In this document: piece after piece, positions 17,946-27,864 of the stretch
Layout: every line of letters starts with the position of its first letter
How positions within the stretch are numbered: position 1 is the first letter of the stretch
DNA from: Clostridiales bacterium
GTDB taxonomy: Bacteria > Bacillota > Clostridia > Peptostreptococcales > Anaerovoracaceae
NCBI GenBank assembly: GCA_015058065.1
Contig: SVDB01000004.1
Coordinates: 1 to 48,318, forward strand
Direction of reading: 5' to 3'
Length of the DNA: 48,318 bases
Made by a program: the position numbers and the translations under genes
Notes under the pieces: model-generated
What the model was told of the DNA's origin: nothing
The model's database searches: none
The model's input: only the letters and a program-made list of their open reading frames with translations

Positions 17946-18986
17946 ATGAAAGTTTTTACGAGAGATTACAGGATAACAGGTGAATACCACCCTCTGTGGG
18001 GCGATTATTTTGACGGTATGGAACCCTGCGTGCTCGACATCGAGGCTACGGGCCTTGACCGTGTCAACTGCAAGGCGGTCCTGATAGGTCTTCTTACGCG
18101 CACTGACAGCGGCGTCAGGATAACTCAGTTCCTCGCAGAGAATCATTACGAGGAGGCAAAAGTCCTTGACGCGGCTATGGACTTCATAGAAGAAAGCGGC
18201 GCCGGATTCCTCGTTACGTTCAACGGATACGCGTATGACATCCCGTTCATAAACGCGAGACTCGAGGCAAACATGCTGGGCAGGCGGCTGAGCATGTTCC
18301 ATTTCGATCTTTACAGGTTTCTCTGCAAGAGTACTGACATGAGAAAGCGCATCGGTTCGATGAGCCAGAAATCGATCGAAAACCACTACGGGATACTGTC
18401 AGACCGCGGAGATACAATAAGCGGACGCGAGAGCGTGGCACTTTTCGACCAGTACGCGCTCAGCGGAAACAGCACCATCGAAAAGATCATCCTCACTCAT
18501 AACAGAGAAGATGTCCTGCATCTTCACAGGCTCATGTATCTCGCGCTCGCTGACGTGCCTGATCTTCATCAGGCACTGGCCGTTTACGGCCTGCCTGCCG
18601 CGGGCGGCAGGCTCAGCGTGCGCCACAGCATCAAACGCGCCCGTCAAGGAAAGACGGCGGATCCGGTACTCAGAATAACAGGCGAGCAGATCGTCGACCC
18701 GATATCATGTGCCTACTTCCCTGATGGAGACAGTCCCGTCACCGCCGTCTTCAATTCGGAGAGCCGCTCGTTCGAGATCAGTGTCCCTGTCAGCTCACAT
18801 CCGGACGCCCTCTTCCTCGACATGTCATTTCTGCGCGGCGGCATAAATGAAAAAGACCCGGCGCTTGCCGAGTCTCTCAATAAATTGCTCTCCGATCCGG
18901 ACTGCGTTAACGGCTACCTTATTCTGAGTCCACGCGCTTCCAACATGATCGCCCGCTATCTTGCTGAGATGTATTATTCTATGTAA
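17946..18986 (+). CDS. Ribonuclease H-like exonuclease (YprB family)
   Basis: 'MEPCVLDIEATGLD', 'LVTFNGYAYDIPFINARL', 'LTHNREDVLHLHRLMYL' (DEDD-type motifs). Confidence 0.85.
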   Translation: MKVFTRDYRITGEYHPLWGDYFDGMEPCVLDIEATGLDRVNCKAVLIGLLTRTDSGVRITQFLAENHYEEAKVLDAAMDFIEESGAGFLVTFNGYAYDIPFINARLEANMLGRRLSMFHFDLYRFLCKSTDMRKRIGSMSQKSIENHYGILSDRGDTISGRESVALFDQYALSGNSTIEKIILTHNREDVLHLHRLMYLALADVPDLHQALAVYGLPAAGGRLSVRHSIKRARQGKTADPVLRITGEQIVDPISCAYFPDGDSPVTAVFNSESRSFEISVPVSSHPDALFLDMSFLRGGINEKDPALAESLNKLLSDPDCVNGYLILSPRASNMIARYLAEMYYSM

Positions 18987-19000
18987 AGTACTCTTTACAT
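18981..19000. repeat. ATGTAAAG-N4-CTTTACAT palindrome, copy 4
   Basis: ATGTAAAGTACTCTTTACAT spanning the convergent 3' ends of the exonuclease and the YitT gene. Confidence 0.9.
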
Positions 19001-20044
19001 TTACAGATCTATCTCGCGTATGTCCGAGAAGCCTCTTCCAACTCCCCATACGGACTTTACGCTGATGACCGAGACGAACGACTTAGGATCTTCTTTCGCC
19101 AGATGCCGCTTGATAAGAAAGCTCTCACGCGGCGAGCAGAGGATCTTGAGTTGTTTTCTTTTGTCTCCGGTATACTCTCCGGTCACTTCTATGCTCGATA
19201 CTCCGCGTCCCAGTTCATACATGATAAACTCCGTGAGCGCTTCAGCGTCACCCGGAATGATGTCGAGCTCCACTATCTTATTGCTGAGGCCGTACATCAC
19301 TGCCTCGCTCACTCTCATGGACATATAAATGATAATGACTGCGTAAAGCGCGATGTTGATGCCGAACACGATGGCGCTGAATATTACTATCAGAGCGTTT
19401 ATTGCGAACGTGATGTCGTTTATTCCCAGATGAGGCAGCCAGCGCATCTTGATCACCTTAGCCAGCGAGTCGGTCCCGCCCGATGAAAAGCCTGCCCTGA
19501 ACGTGAGTCCTCCGGAAACACCCATCACGACACCGCAGAATACCGAAACAAGGAACAGATCATCGCTCTTTACGATAACCACATTATTGACTTCAAGCAC
19601 AAACATCACCAGAGGATACGTTAGTGACATCAGAAGTATCTTCTTTACCTCTTTGAAGCCCAGGAATATCCAGACTATCGCCGCTACGATGAGAGCCAGC
19701 GCGTAGTAGATCAGTGAGTAGTTCCAATGTGTATACTGCTGTATGATCCTTGCGATTCCCGTGATGCCGCCGAAAGTGAGTCCGTTCGGAAGCATGATCG
19801 AAACCGTCGCGAGCGATCCGATGACGACAGCCAGCATCGCCAGACCAATCTCACGTGCCCTTACCTCGAACTTTGAATGTCCGTGGTATTTCGGATCTCC
19901 GGCATACCTGTCATTCGCCGCCTTATTCGCAGCCGCCTCTTTCTCGAGTTTTTTGTCGAGACTGCTTATAGGCGTCTCCTGGCTCTTTGCGCTTTTTTCA
20001 CTTGTTTTCTTTGTATTGTCGCTTTTCTTTTTTTTATTGCTCAT
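19001..20044 (-). CDS. YitT family membrane protein (second copy)
   Basis: 'EIGLAMLAVVIGSLATVSIMLPNGLTFGGITGIARI...AGFSSGGTDSLAKVI', DUF2179-like tail. Confidence 0.88.
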   Translation of the reverse strand: MSNKKKKSDNTKKTSEKSAKSQETPISSLDKKLEKEAAANKAANDRYAGDPKYHGHSKFEVRAREIGLAMLAVVIGSLATVSIMLPNGLTFGGITGIARIIQQYTHWNYSLIYYALALIVAAIVWIFLGFKEVKKILLMSLTYPLVMFVLEVNNVVIVKSDDLFLVSVFCGVVMGVSGGLTFRAGFSSGGTDSLAKVIKMRWLPHLGINDITFAINALIVIFSAIVFGINIALYAVIIIYMSMRVSEAVMYGLSNKIVELDIIPGDAEALTEFIMYELGRGVSSIEVTGEYTGDKRKQLKILCSPRESFLIKRHLAKEDPKSFVSVISVKSVWGVGRGFSDIREIDL

Positions 20045-20056
20045 AAGTCTTTTCTC

Positions 20057-21352
20057 TTATCGCTGTATGATCTCCGCTTCGTATTCTTTTCCGAATATGT
20101 CTACGACTATGACCGCGAAACTGCCGTCCGAGATGAAGCTCATCTCATCCGCGCCCGCGTCAAAGATATATCTGCTTTCAAAAGCCCCGTCATAATCCGG
20201 ATCTATCATCACATGATCGGCAAACTGAAGCCTGTCAGCCTCAAGAGCGTCTTCAACATGCGCGCGGTCCTTCATCTGTATGGAACCTGTGTCAATGTCA
20301 GGCATCAGGTCTGCCAGTCTGCATTTATACAGTTTTCTTCCGTCCTCAAGAGGATCCGCGCTCAGTATGCTCATGTCCGCCCTTCCGATGAGAGGCCTTG
20401 CGGGCTCGAGTCTGGTGAACCTGAAATCAGCGCCGGCTTTTTTGAGCCTGCGTCTGGCCATTGCCGCTGCGATCATTTCGCTGTCACATCCGGCCCATCT
20501 CCGTCCAAGGATATGCGCCGCCTCAGGCAGGCTTCCGCTTCCGCAGAAGAAATCTCCCACGAGGTCGCCTTCTTCTGTCGACGCCTCCACGATGCGCTTC
20601 ATGAGTTCAAGAGGTTTCTGGGTCGCGTAACCTGTGCGCTCGGCGGATGTGCGCCCTACCATGTCGATGCTCCAGACATCTTTCATGTTTACGAGTGTGT
20701 ACCACCCGCCTTCGTCCTTGTACTCGGCAACGCCCCTGAATCTGTATGGCTTGCGGTCCCTGTTATATGACTTTTCTTTCGGAACGTCGATATAGTACTT
20801 AGGGGTCTTCGAATAGACGAGTATGGTGTCGTGCTTGCGCGCGAAGTGACGCTTGCCGGAGCCCCCGGACTTGTACTGCCAGATGATCTCATTGACGAAG
20901 TTCTTTTCGCCCATCAGCTCGTCGAGCACCAGTTTGATATAGTGCGCCGAATGCCAGTCGAGATGTATCCACATGAGTCCGTCATCAGCCAGAAGATCCC
21001 TCATCATGAGAAGCCTTACAGTCATGTTCTCGATGTAATACTCAAGACTGCGGTCGAACTTATCATCATATGCCAGCTGGTGTACCTTATGGCTGGCTCC
21101 TGCGGCGTCTTTCACGTTTACAGACGCGTTGAAGCTTGAACGCGTGAAGAACGGCGGATCGATATAGATCAGCCTGAAAGCGCCCTCTAAGCCCCGCTCA
21201 AGGAGTTCCTTCATGTAACTGAGATTATCGCCGAGGCACAGCTCATTGCCTGCCTCAGGGGCTGTCTCAGACGGTGCAAGAGAGCCATGCACTTCATCGT
21301 ACATGGCTCTTCCCTTTTTCATTCCTTCAAGTATCTGTTCTGTCGTTGTCAT
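20057..21352 (-). CDS. Site-specific DNA methyltransferase (N6-adenine/N4-cytosine type)
   Basis: 'LIYIDPPFFTRSSF' (DPPF motif), 'GDFFCGSGSLPEAAHILGRRWAGCD' (SAM motif), 'TQKPLELMKRIVEAS'; start 21352 or 21376. Confidence 0.9.
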   Translation of the reverse strand: MTTTEQILEGMKKGRAMYDEVHGSLAPSETAPEAGNELCLGDNLSYMKELLERGLEGAFRLIYIDPPFFTRSSFNASVNVKDAAGASHKVHQLAYDDKFDRSLEYYIENMTVRLLMMRDLLADDGLMWIHLDWHSAHYIKLVLDELMGEKNFVNEIIWQYKSGGSGKRHFARKHDTILVYSKTPKYYIDVPKEKSYNRDRKPYRFRGVAEYKDEGGWYTLVNMKDVWSIDMVGRTSAERTGYATQKPLELMKRIVEASTEEGDLVGDFFCGSGSLPEAAHILGRRWAGCDSEMIAAAMARRRLKKAGADFRFTRLEPARPLIGRADMSILSADPLEDGRKLYKCRLADLMPDIDTGSIQMKDRAHVEDALEADRLQFADHVMIDPDYDGAFESRYIFDAGADEMSFISDGSFAVIVVDIFGKEYEAEIIQR

Positions 21353-21353
21353 G

Positions 21354-21776
21354 TCAGTTGAGGACTTCAATGTCATCGAAGTTGACTCCGATCATCTCTT
21401 CGAGTTCAGCGCTGACGCTGAGTACGAAGTCGATGCCCGATTCCTTGGATATGATCTTTATCTTTTCAATGAACGTCGGCAGGACTTCGAGAGCGAAATC
21501 CCTGTGTCTCATGATGCCGTCAAGGAAAACGGTCTCGATGTCGTTGTCCGAGCTCATGATGCCGAAGATGAATCCGATGTATTCATCTTCGTTGGTGATG
21601 TGAGGGAAATCCTCCATGCAAACGACTCTGATCTTGTAGTCAAGATCATAGATGAGTCTGGAGTTCTTATTGATGAATACGATACTTCCTCTGGCTGTCT
21701 GGACTGTCTCGTTCGCGAGCTCGATCATTCTTTTGGTCTTTCCGCTTCCTTTATGTCCGATCAAAAGCTTCACCAT
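21354..21776 (-). CDS. Small P-loop ATPase of unknown function
   Basis: 'MVKLLIGHKGSGKTKRMIELANE' Walker A; 140 aa. Confidence 0.75.
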   Translation of the reverse strand: MVKLLIGHKGSGKTKRMIELANETVQTARGSIVFINKNSRLIYDLDYKIRVVCMEDFPHITNEDEYIGFIFGIMSSDNDIETVFLDGIMRHRDFALEVLPTFIEKIKIISKESGIDFVLSVSAELEEMIGVNFDDIEVLN

Positions 21777-21858
21777 AGGTCAAGTACCTCCTCTTTGTAG
21801 TCAAAAAAAATTGTGTGTTTATCATTTTACAACAGCAAAAACACTTATTCAATGACTT

Positions 21859-21883
21859 GCCCCGCCTTTTTTACGGGCGGGGC
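21859..21883. terminator. Strong GC hairpin 3' of glyA
   Basis: GCCCCGCC-ttttttacg-GGCGGGGC. Confidence 0.65.
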
Positions 21884-21906
21884 GTGGTTTTATTTTAGTA
21901 CCTTGT

Positions 21907-23184
21907 TTACTTTGCCGCTTCTGCCTCAGCAGCCTTCTTTGCTCTGAGTTCCTTGACTACGTCATCGATCCTGTGAACGACCTTGCGGAAGTCATCCTCG
22001 AGGAATCCTCTTGTTGTCATCGGAGCGGTTCCTACACGTACGCCGGATGTCTGGAACGGCGATCTCTTCTCATTAGGAACGCAGTTCTTGTTGAGCGTGA
22101 TGCCTACTTCATCGCATGCTGCCTGCAGTTCTTTGCCCGAGAAAGGCTCATCACTGAGGTCTACCAGGAATACGTGGTTATCAGTACCGCCTGTAACGAT
22201 CTTGTAGCCCAGCTTTATGAACTCATCAGCGAGTGCCGCGCAGTTGAGTCTTACCTGATGCGCGTATGTCTTGAACTCCGGCTTCAGAGCTTCTTCAGCG
22301 CATACAGCCTTGCCCGCGATGATGTGGCAGAGCGGGCCTCCCTGTGCGTATGGGAATACCGCGGAGTCAACAGCCTTTGCGAGTTCAGGTCTCGCGAAGA
22401 TCAGTCCGCCGCGAGGGCCTCTGAGAGTCTTATGTGTAGTCGTTGTTATGATATCAGCGTATCCGAATGGTGTCGGATGCTCACCCGCGGCTACGAGACC
22501 TGCGATGTGAGCCATGTCTACCATGAAGTAAGCTCCTACTTCCTTGGCGATCTCTGCGAACGCAGGGAAATCGATGATCCTCGCGTAAGCGGATGCTCCG
22601 GTGAGGATCAGTTTAGGTTTTACCTCGAGAGCTTTCTTTCTGACGTCTTCCATGTCGATGCGTCCGTTTTCATCGACATCATAGGAAATGACGTTATAGA
22701 GCTTGCCGCTGAAGTTTACGCCGGAACCATGTGTGAGGTGTCCGCCGTTATCAAGGCTCAGGCCGAGGATAGTGTCGCCCGGCTCGAGTACAGCCTTATA
22801 AGCAGCGAAGTTTGCCTGAGAGCCCGAATGAGGCTGGACGTTAACGTGGTAATCAGTGTTGAACACCTTTCTCCACAGGTCGCAGCAGTACTCTTCGAGT
22901 TCGTCCACGACGATCGTGCCGCCGTAGTATCTGCCCTTGTTACCCGATGTTCTTACGATCGGAGCCTGAGGATAACCTTCAGCGTATTTCCACGAGAGGC
23001 AGCTTCCGCAGGCAGCCATTACGGCCTCGGAGCAGTAGTTTTCGGATGCGATGAGCTCCACGTTGTTCTTCTGTCTCAGATACTCTCTGTTTACGAGGTC
23101 TGCGACTCTTTCGGAACTCTTGCGGATCTCTTCAACTATCATCTGGTTATAGTTGCTGTTGTCGTTTCCGTTTCTGTCAAACAT
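21907..23184 (-). CDS. glyA: Serine hydroxymethyltransferase
   Basis: '[18 protein letters not shown]', '[34 protein letters not shown]', '[14 protein letters not shown]'. Confidence 0.98.
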   Translation of the reverse strand: MFDRNGNDNSNYNQMIVEEIRKSSERVADLVNREYLRQKNNVELIASENYCSEAVMAACGSCLSWKYAEGYPQAPIVRTSGNKGRYYGGTIVVDELEEYCCDLWRKVFNTDYHVNVQPHSGSQANFAAYKAVLEPGDTILGLSLDNGGHLTHGSGVNFSGKLYNVISYDVDENGRIDMEDVRKKALEVKPKLILTGASAYARIIDFPAFAEIAKEVGAYFMVDMAHIAGLVAAGEHPTPFGYADIITTTTHKTLRGPRGGLIFARPELAKAVDSAVFPYAQGGPLCHIIAGKAVCAEEALKPEFKTYAHQVRLNCAALADEFIKLGYKIVTGGTDNHVFLVDLSDEPFSGKELQAACDEVGITLNKNCVPNEKRSPFQTSGVRVGTAPMTTRGFLEDDFRKVVHRIDDVVKELRAKKAAEAEAAK

Positions 23185-23250
23185 AGTACCGGTCCTTTCT
23201 CCATGTGTTTGTGTTGAGATAGTAAGTGATGATTTTATATATTCGGGATT

Positions 23251-24483
23251 TTATTGATCCTTCATCAGCAGGGTCCTCATCTCTCCGGCCAGATATATGG
23301 ATCCGGTCGTAAGGATGCATTCAAAGTTGGAGTCCTTCGCGTATCCGCATGCTTCACGCACCGTTTCGAAAACCATGCAGCCGCGTCCGCGTGCCGCGAT
23401 GAGTTCGCCTATACGCTCGGGATCCTCTGCCCTTTCATAATCCACGGCCGTTGCCGCGTAGGAGCATCCTCTGAGTCCTCCCGTCAGTAATTGTATCATA
23501 CGAAGCGAATTTTTGTCTTTCATGCAGCCAAAAATAACCAGCGTTCTTTTGATTTTATTCTCACGGGAGAATGCGCTGTATGTATTTACGAGTTCGGATA
23601 TCGCGTCCGGGTTGTGAGCTCCGTCAATGATGAACAGAGGCCGTTCGCTCACGTCTTCGCTGAGGATCTCGAATCTGCCCGGAAGGTAGGCGTTCGCCAG
23701 GCCCTCTTTTATTGCTTCTTCAGACACTTCGATGCCCGCGGCTTTTACCGCCTCCACGGCTGTCGCGGCATTTCGTATCTGGTGGTCGCCTTTCATGGCA
23801 AGTTCATATTTGCGGTACCCGTCAGCCACGACAGATACGTCGATAAATTCGCATCCGCGCTCCGCCGCGACACGCCTGAACACATTCTTGGTGTTCAGAT
23901 CTGCGGTCTGTGACACTACGGGAACACCCGGCTTTATGATACCGGCTTTCTCGCGCGCTATCCTGAATATCGTGTTTCCCAGCTGTGCGGTATGGTCGAG
24001 TCCGACCTGGGTTATCACGCTCACCAGCGGCTTTTCGATCGTATTCGTCGAATCGAGCCGGCCTCCCAGTCCTGTTTCAAGGATGATATAGTCAGGCTGC
24101 TGCTCCGCGAAATACAGGTAGGCAGCGGCTGTATAGATCTCAAAGACCGTAAGCTTGCTGTTTTCGAGTCCTGCCTTATGTAAAGTTTTCTTTACATCTT
24201 TTTCAGCAGCGCGCACCTTGTCTCTGAGTTCATCCAGTCTGGACTGCTCTATCTTGTGATGAGTGCCGTCCCATATCTGGATCCTCTCGCACTCATCCTC
24301 GAGATGCGGCGAGATGTAAAGACCGACGGTGTACCCCGCCTCTTCGAGTATCGAGGCCGTCATCACCGCGGTAGAGCCCTTGCCGTTCGTGCCCGCTATA
24401 TGTATGACCCTGAATCCGGACTCCGGATCTCCCAGAGCCTGCAGCAGAGCCTTCATCCTCTCAAGTCCGTCAAAGCTCGCCAT
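23251..24483 (-). CDS. folC: Folylpolyglutamate synthase / dihydrofolate synthase
   Basis: 'FRVIHIAGTNGKGSTAVMTASILEEAGYTVGLYISPHL', 'FIIDGAHNPDA'. Confidence 0.96.
   Translation of the reverse strand: MASFDGLERMKALLQALGDPESGFRVIHIAGTNGKGSTAVMTASILEEAGYTVGLYISPHLEDECERIQIWDGTHHKIEQSRLDELRDKVRAAEKDVKKTLHKAGLENSKLTVFEIYTAAAYLYFAEQQPDYIILETGLGGRLDSTNTIEKPLVSVITQVGLDHTAQLGNTIFRIAREKAGIIKPGVPVVSQTADLNTKNVFRRVAAERGCEFIDVSVVADGYRKYELAMKGDHQIRNAATAVEAVKAAGIEVSEEAIKEGLANAYLPGRFEILSEDVSERPLFIIDGAHNPDAISELVNTYSAFSRENKIKRTLVIFGCMKDKNSLRMIQLLTGGLRGCSYAATAVDYERAEDPERIGELIAARGRGCMVFETVREACGYAKDSNFECILTTGSIYLAGEMRTLLMKDQ
24178..24197. repeat. ATGTAAAG-N4-CTTTACAT palindrome, copy 5 (intragenic)
   Basis: ATGTAAAGTTTTCTTTACAT inside folC, decoded as (D)VKKTLH. 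Confidence 0.9.
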
Positions 24484-27147
24484 TTATTTCAGTGACTCCA
24501 GTCTCGCGGATACAGTTGCTAGCATCTCACGGTACTTTTCACCTTTAGCGCGCTCTTCCTCAACGAGTCTCGCAGGCGCCTTGTCCGTGAAGCCCTTGTT
24601 CGCGAGTTTTTTCTCGACTCTTTCCACCTCGGATTCGAGTCTCTTTTTCTCTTTTGTAAGTCTCTCGATCTCGGCGTCTCTGTCGACCAGATCGTCGAGT
24701 TTAACTGCTATCTCAGCTCCGTCGATGACCGCGGTCATCACGTCAGAAGGCATCTCAAAACTGCTGTCCCTGATATCTATCTCGACAACGTTGGCGAGCT
24801 TCCTGATGCGCTCAGCTACCGCCTCGATGTCTTCTTTCAGCGTGTCGGTTTTGATGATGAGGTTCAGTTTTCTTCCCGGAGCGGCCTCTGCCTCAGCCCT
24901 GATATTACGGACTGCCTTGATCACTGCCATCGCGGTCTCTATCCTCCTCACGGAGTCGCTGTAGTACATGTCCGGATCATATACCGGCCATTCAGCTCTG
25001 ATAAGCATAGCTTCACGTCCGGTCCTGTCATCGTCATGAGGCAGGAATCCCCAGATCTCCTCTGTGATGAACGGCATGAACGGGTGCAGGAACTTGAGAA
25101 GATCCTTGAGCACCTTGGTCAGCACGAATCTGGCTACCTTCTTGTCCTCTTCATCATCTCCGTAGAGTCTGCCCTTGACGAACTCGATGTACCAGTCGCA
25201 GAAAACGTCCCATATGAGTTCATAGACCCTCTGGCCCGCCATGCCGAGTTCAAACTTGTCAAGCTGCTCAGTGATGTACTTCGCGCCGTCATTGGCCATC
25301 TGCAGTATCCATTTATCCTCGTCAGTGAGCCTTGCCTCATCGAATTCCATAGGCAGCCACTCGCCGGACTCGTCCTGCAGGTTCATTATAGTGAATCTGG
25401 AAGCGTTCCAGAGCTTGTTGGCGAAGTTTCTCGCGGCCTCTATCCTCTTAGGGATGTATCTGGTGTCATTGCCCGGCGAGATGCCCGTGCACAACATGAA
25501 TCTGAGAGCATCCGCGCCGTACTGGGCGATCGACTCCAGAGGGTCGACACCGTTTCCGAGTGACTTGCTCATCTTGCGTCCGAGTTCATCTCTGACGAGT
25601 CCGTGGACGAATACATAGTCATAAGGCGCGTCTCCCATGCACTCATAGCCGGAGAACACCATTCTTACTACCCAGAAGAAGATGATGTCGTAGCCCGTGA
25701 CGAGCACAGTATTTGGATAGAAATAATCCAGTGAGTCGGTCTTTTCAGGCCAGCCCAGTGTAGAGAACGGCCAGAGAGCGGAACTGAACCATGTGTCCAG
25801 AACGTCCTCATCCTGTGTGAAGTGTTTGCATCCGCACTTAGGGCAGACCTCAGGCATGTGGTCGGCCACGACTATCTCGCCGCAGTCATCGCAGTAATAC
25901 GCAGGGATCCTGTGTCCCCACCAGAGCTGGCGGCTGATGCACCAGTCACGGATCTCGTAAAGCCAGTTGAGATAGACTTTCGAGAATCTCTCAGGAACGA
26001 ATTTCATGCGTCCCGACTCGACAGCATCGATGGCAGGCTTCGCGAGTTCCTGCATCCTGACGAACCACTGATCGCTCATCATAGGCTCAACTGCGCTGTG
26101 GCATCTGTAGCACTTGCCCACAGGGATGGTCAGCTCCTCTGTCTTTACGAGGAATCCGCCTTCCTGAAGCTCATCTACCCACGCTTTGCGGCACTCGTAC
26201 CTGTCCATGCCGTTGTACTTGCCGGCATGCTCGTTCATCGTAGCATCGTCATTCATGCAGCTGATGATCTCAAGGTCATGTCTCTGGCCGACTTCAAAGT
26301 CGTTAGGGTCGTGTGCCGGAGTGATTTTAACGGCGCCTGTACCCTTTTCAGGATCCGGATACTCATCCGCGATCACAGGGATCTCTCTGCCCACTATAGG
26401 AAGGATGACCGTCTTGCCTACGAGATCTTTATATCTCTCATCGCTCGGATGCACCGCGATCGCGATATCTCCGAACATCGTCTCAGGTCTGGACGTAGCG
26501 ACGGTTATGCCCTCGCCTCCGTCCTTTGCCGGATATCTGAAATACCAGTACTTGCCATTTTCGTCCTCGTGTTCGACTTCCGCATCGGAAAGCGAGGTCT
26601 TGCAGCACGGACACCAGTTGATCAGACGGTTGCCCTTGTATATCCATCCCTTCTCATAAAGATCGATGAAATACTTTACGACTGCCCTGTTGCACTGCTC
26701 GTCCATGGTGAAGCGCTCGCGTCTCCAGTCGCAGGAGTCGCCAAGCTTGCGGCACTGCTTTGTGATGCGCCCGCCGTATTCTTCCTTCCACGCCCAGGCG
26801 TGCTTCAGGAATTCTTCTCTGCCGAAATCTCTTTTGTCGCGGCCGGTCTTTTCTCTGAGCTCATTCGCTACCTTTACCTCTGTCGCGATACTGGCATGGT
26901 CTGAGCCGGGCAGCCACAGAGCAGCGTAACCCTGCATCCTCTTCCATCTTGTGAGGACGTCCTGCAGAGTATGGTCGAGCGCGTGTCCCATGTGGAGCTG
27001 TCCCGTGATGTTCGGAGGCGGCATCACGATGGTGAACGGCTCTTTATCTCTGTCTATATCCGCATCGAAAGCGCCTTCGGATTCCCACATCGCGTATATG
27101 CGGTCTTCGAATTCCTTAGGATCATATGTTTTTGCGAGGTTCTTCAT
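24484..27147 (-). CDS. valS: Valyl-tRNA synthetase
   Basis: 'PPPNITGQLHMGHALDHTLQDVLTRWKRMQGY', 'KMSKSLGNGVDP'. Confidence 0.99.
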   Translation of the reverse strand: MKNLAKTYDPKEFEDRIYAMWESEGAFDADIDRDKEPFTIVMPPPNITGQLHMGHALDHTLQDVLTRWKRMQGYAALWLPGSDHASIATEVKVANELREKTGRDKRDFGREEFLKHAWAWKEEYGGRITKQCRKLGDSCDWRRERFTMDEQCNRAVVKYFIDLYEKGWIYKGNRLINWCPCCKTSLSDAEVEHEDENGKYWYFRYPAKDGGEGITVATSRPETMFGDIAIAVHPSDERYKDLVGKTVILPIVGREIPVIADEYPDPEKGTGAVKITPAHDPNDFEVGQRHDLEIISCMNDDATMNEHAGKYNGMDRYECRKAWVDELQEGGFLVKTEELTIPVGKCYRCHSAVEPMMSDQWFVRMQELAKPAIDAVESGRMKFVPERFSKVYLNWLYEIRDWCISRQLWWGHRIPAYYCDDCGEIVVADHMPEVCPKCGCKHFTQDEDVLDTWFSSALWPFSTLGWPEKTDSLDYFYPNTVLVTGYDIIFFWVVRMVFSGYECMGDAPYDYVFVHGLVRDELGRKMSKSLGNGVDPLESIAQYGADALRFMLCTGISPGNDTRYIPKRIEAARNFANKLWNASRFTIMNLQDESGEWLPMEFDEARLTDEDKWILQMANDGAKYITEQLDKFELGMAGQRVYELIWDVFCDWYIEFVKGRLYGDDEEDKKVARFVLTKVLKDLLKFLHPFMPFITEEIWGFLPHDDDRTGREAMLIRAEWPVYDPDMYYSDSVRRIETAMAVIKAVRNIRAEAEAAPGRKLNLIIKTDTLKEDIEAVAERIRKLANVVEIDIRDSSFEMPSDVMTAVIDGAEIAVKLDDLVDRDAEIERLTKEKKRLESEVERVEKKLANKGFTDKAPARLVEEERAKGEKYREMLATVSARLESLK

Positions 27148-27162
27148 TTTACTGTGTTCTCC

Positions 27163-27864
27163 TTAGTAATCGCTGTATTTGCTGTCTTTTTTCAGTACTT
27201 CGTGGCGCACGCGGCTCATCTGCTCATCTACCTTGTGCAGGGTCTCCGCGCAGGTCTTCAGATAATTTACAATATCCTGATTGAGCTCGCCCTTGTTCTT
27301 ATACCTGAGCTCGTGCTCGAGACTCGCCCAGGCGTCCATCATGACGCTCCTGAACTGGATCTCTACCGGCACCATCTTTTTCTTGTTGACCAGATATACC
27401 GGTACTGCTATCACCACGTGCATGCTGCGGTAACCGCTCTCTTTGGGCTTATCGCAGTAGTCCTTTACCCTTATCATCTCGATGTCCTCCTGAGCCAGAA
27501 GCAGCCGGGACATCGTCGCTATATCTTCTTCGTAATTGCATACCACCCTGATCCCGGCTATGTCGAGCACCTCGCGCCTGACAGTGTCAAGGTTGTTGAG
27601 CGGGTCCTCGATGCCGTATCTGCGCGCCTTGTCGATCAGGCTCTCAAATGTCTTGAGCCTTGACTGCACATGGTGGATCGGCATGTACGAATACTTCTTG
27701 TCGAAATCATCTGAAAGTATGCTCAGCCTGGTCTCCACCTCTCTGATGGCTGATTTGTACAGCAGGCTTATGTCATCTATCGCGGACTGGAGTTCTTCGT
27801 CAGTGCCTCTGAATTCAGGCATTTTTTCGCGTATCCTGTCTGCATAATAGTATCTGAATCCCAT
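27163..27864 (-). CDS. Small (p)ppGpp synthetase, RelQ/RelP-type
   Basis: 'HVQSRLKTFESLIDKARRYGI', 'DIAGIRVVCNYEED', 'GYRSMHVVIAVPVYL', 'VPVEIQFRSVMMDAWASLEHELRYK'. Confidence 0.93.
   Translation of the reverse strand: MGFRYYYADRIREKMPEFRGTDEELQSAIDDISLLYKSAIREVETRLSILSDDFDKKYSYMPIHHVQSRLKTFESLIDKARRYGIEDPLNNLDTVRREVLDIAGIRVVCNYEEDIATMSRLLLAQEDIEMIRVKDYCDKPKESGYRSMHVVIAVPVYLVNKKKMVPVEIQFRSVMMDAWASLEHELRYKNKGELNQDIVNYLKTCAETLHKVDEQMSRVRHEVLKKDSKYSDY

Noticed and set aside
21973-23217. 414-aa plus-strand ORF
   Set aside because: Antisense to glyA, no homology or SD; typical shadow ORF of a codon-biased gene.
25822-26904. 360-aa plus-strand ORF
   Set aside because: Antisense to valS; low-plausibility composition, no start signals.
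27148-27162. T-box or other leader upstream of valS
   Set aside because: Only ~15 nt separate relQ and valS; no T-box sequence visible there or upstream of hom/thrC.
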